From Planctomycetota bacterium (GTDB lineage: Bacteria; Planctomycetota; Phycisphaerae; Sedimentisphaerales; Anaerobacaceae): a stretch of DNA of 6,039 bases. This document shows positions 5,861-6,039 of the stretch, piece by piece. Numbering within the stretch: the stretch's first letter is position 1; each line of letters starts with the position of its first letter. The notes below the pieces were generated by a model. That model was not told the DNA's origin. It saw only the letters and a program-made list of their open reading frames with translations, and searched no databases. The position numbers and the translations under genes are program-made. The stretch covers positions 3,634 to 9,672 of the forward strand of contig JAFNGF010000101.1 of NCBI GenBank assembly GCA_017885385.1. Direction: 5' to 3'.

Positions 5861-5999
5861 AAAAATCGGCTTTTCTTTGAAGGATCTGTCTGGTGTGTAA
5901 GCAGCAGTGCGGCCCTGAGCTCACACATTACCCCCCCGGACGTGTGCCGAGGGCAAAGACATGAATATCCCAGGCGATGTAATAAGTAATAAACTCCCC
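5861..5999 (-). ncRNA. Candidate structured RNA, possibly 6S-like; strand uncertain
   Basis: About 139 bases that are rich in self-complementarity. GCCCT and AGGGC (5955-5951 with 5916-5912, minus reading) enclose CACAC with GTGTG (5946-5942 with 5925-5921). CCTGG and CCAG blocks (around 5973-5968 and 5893-5890) can close a larger loop. An alternative 9-bp stem joins TGTGTGAGC to GCTTACACA. On the minus strand the block starts with GGGG at a predicted start point and ends with ATTTTT (5866-5861). CTGGGATATTC (minus, 5972-5962) resembles the 5' arm of 6S RNA (CTGAGATGTTC in E. coli), and a large internal bubble is possible. The plus strand folds almost equally well and makes one G-U pair where the minus strand has a mismatch. 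It could instead be a cis-acting leader of the sigma operon. Confidence 0.35.
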
Positions 6000-6005
6000 A
6001 GAGAG

Positions 6006-6033
6006 AATAAACCACACCAAATTCACGTTCCAA
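6006..6033 (-). promoter_or_regulatory. Possible promoter for the candidate RNA or the sigma operon
   Basis: On the minus strand TTGGAA (6033-6028) is followed by 16 bases and TTTATT (6011-6006), each matching sigma-70 consensus at four of six positions. The predicted start is near 5999, where the sequence reads GGGGAG, a common start for stable RNAs. It sits at the window edge, so upstream context is missing. Confidence 0.3.
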
Positions 6034-6039
6034 AAGCCG

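Noticed and set aside
5931..5937. A run of seven C as a phase-variable tract
   Set aside because: It lies in a region with no supported reading frame, inside the loop of the candidate RNA, so slippage would not switch a protein.
5806..6033. A 75-codon open frame on the minus strand upstream of the sigma gene
   Set aside because: It runs straight through the stem-forming block, has unusual composition (many Cys, Tyr, His), no domain and no clear ribosome site. The nucleotide pairing explains the region better.

Overview
The window looks like bacterial chromosomal DNA from the Planctomycetota, most likely a Phycisphaerae-type lineage. This is inference from gene content and protein style: a soluble Ser/Thr kinase with an HCD catalytic loop overlapping a PPP-like phosphatase gene, and an ECF sigma factor followed by a one-helix membrane protein and a secreted STN-type protein. 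No database search was possible.

Layout. Positions 1-41 hold the 5' part of a tRNA-Asn(GTT) gene on the minus strand, with a good promoter at 99-127. The rest of 42-400 is non-coding, with only weak plus-strand signals. A plus-strand group follows: protein kinase (401-1261), PPP-like phosphatase (1242-2090, overlapping the kinase by 20 bases), then a membrane glycosyltransferase (2200-3498). Between phosphatase and glycosyltransferase lies an AT-rich palindromic element (2083-2164). Part of the same sequence recurs in frame inside the glycosyltransferase gene (3181-3211), and the same gene carries a four-copy heptanucleotide tandem repeat (3304-3331).

A convergent minus-strand operon fills 5760 down to 3527: ECF sigma factor (GTG start with a strong ribosome site), a one-helix membrane protein that is probably its anti-sigma factor or regulator, and an exported protein with two STN-like domains. 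The order resembles the FecI/FecR surface-signalling logic, but no TonB-dependent receptor is visible and the STN module is a separate secreted protein.

Positions 5761-6039 have no convincing protein gene. They hold a candidate ECF-type promoter with an inverted repeat, then a strongly self-complementary block (about 5861-5999) with its own promoter-like sequence and a terminal T-tract. I read this as a candidate structured RNA, possibly 6S-like or a long leader of the sigma operon; its identity and strand are not settled.

How the parts work together: the kinase and phosphatase are probably an opposing pair acting on shared cytoplasmic substrates. The glycosyltransferase may share their transcript, but the palindrome could separate it. 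The sigma operon looks like an envelope-sensing regulatory unit with unknown targets.
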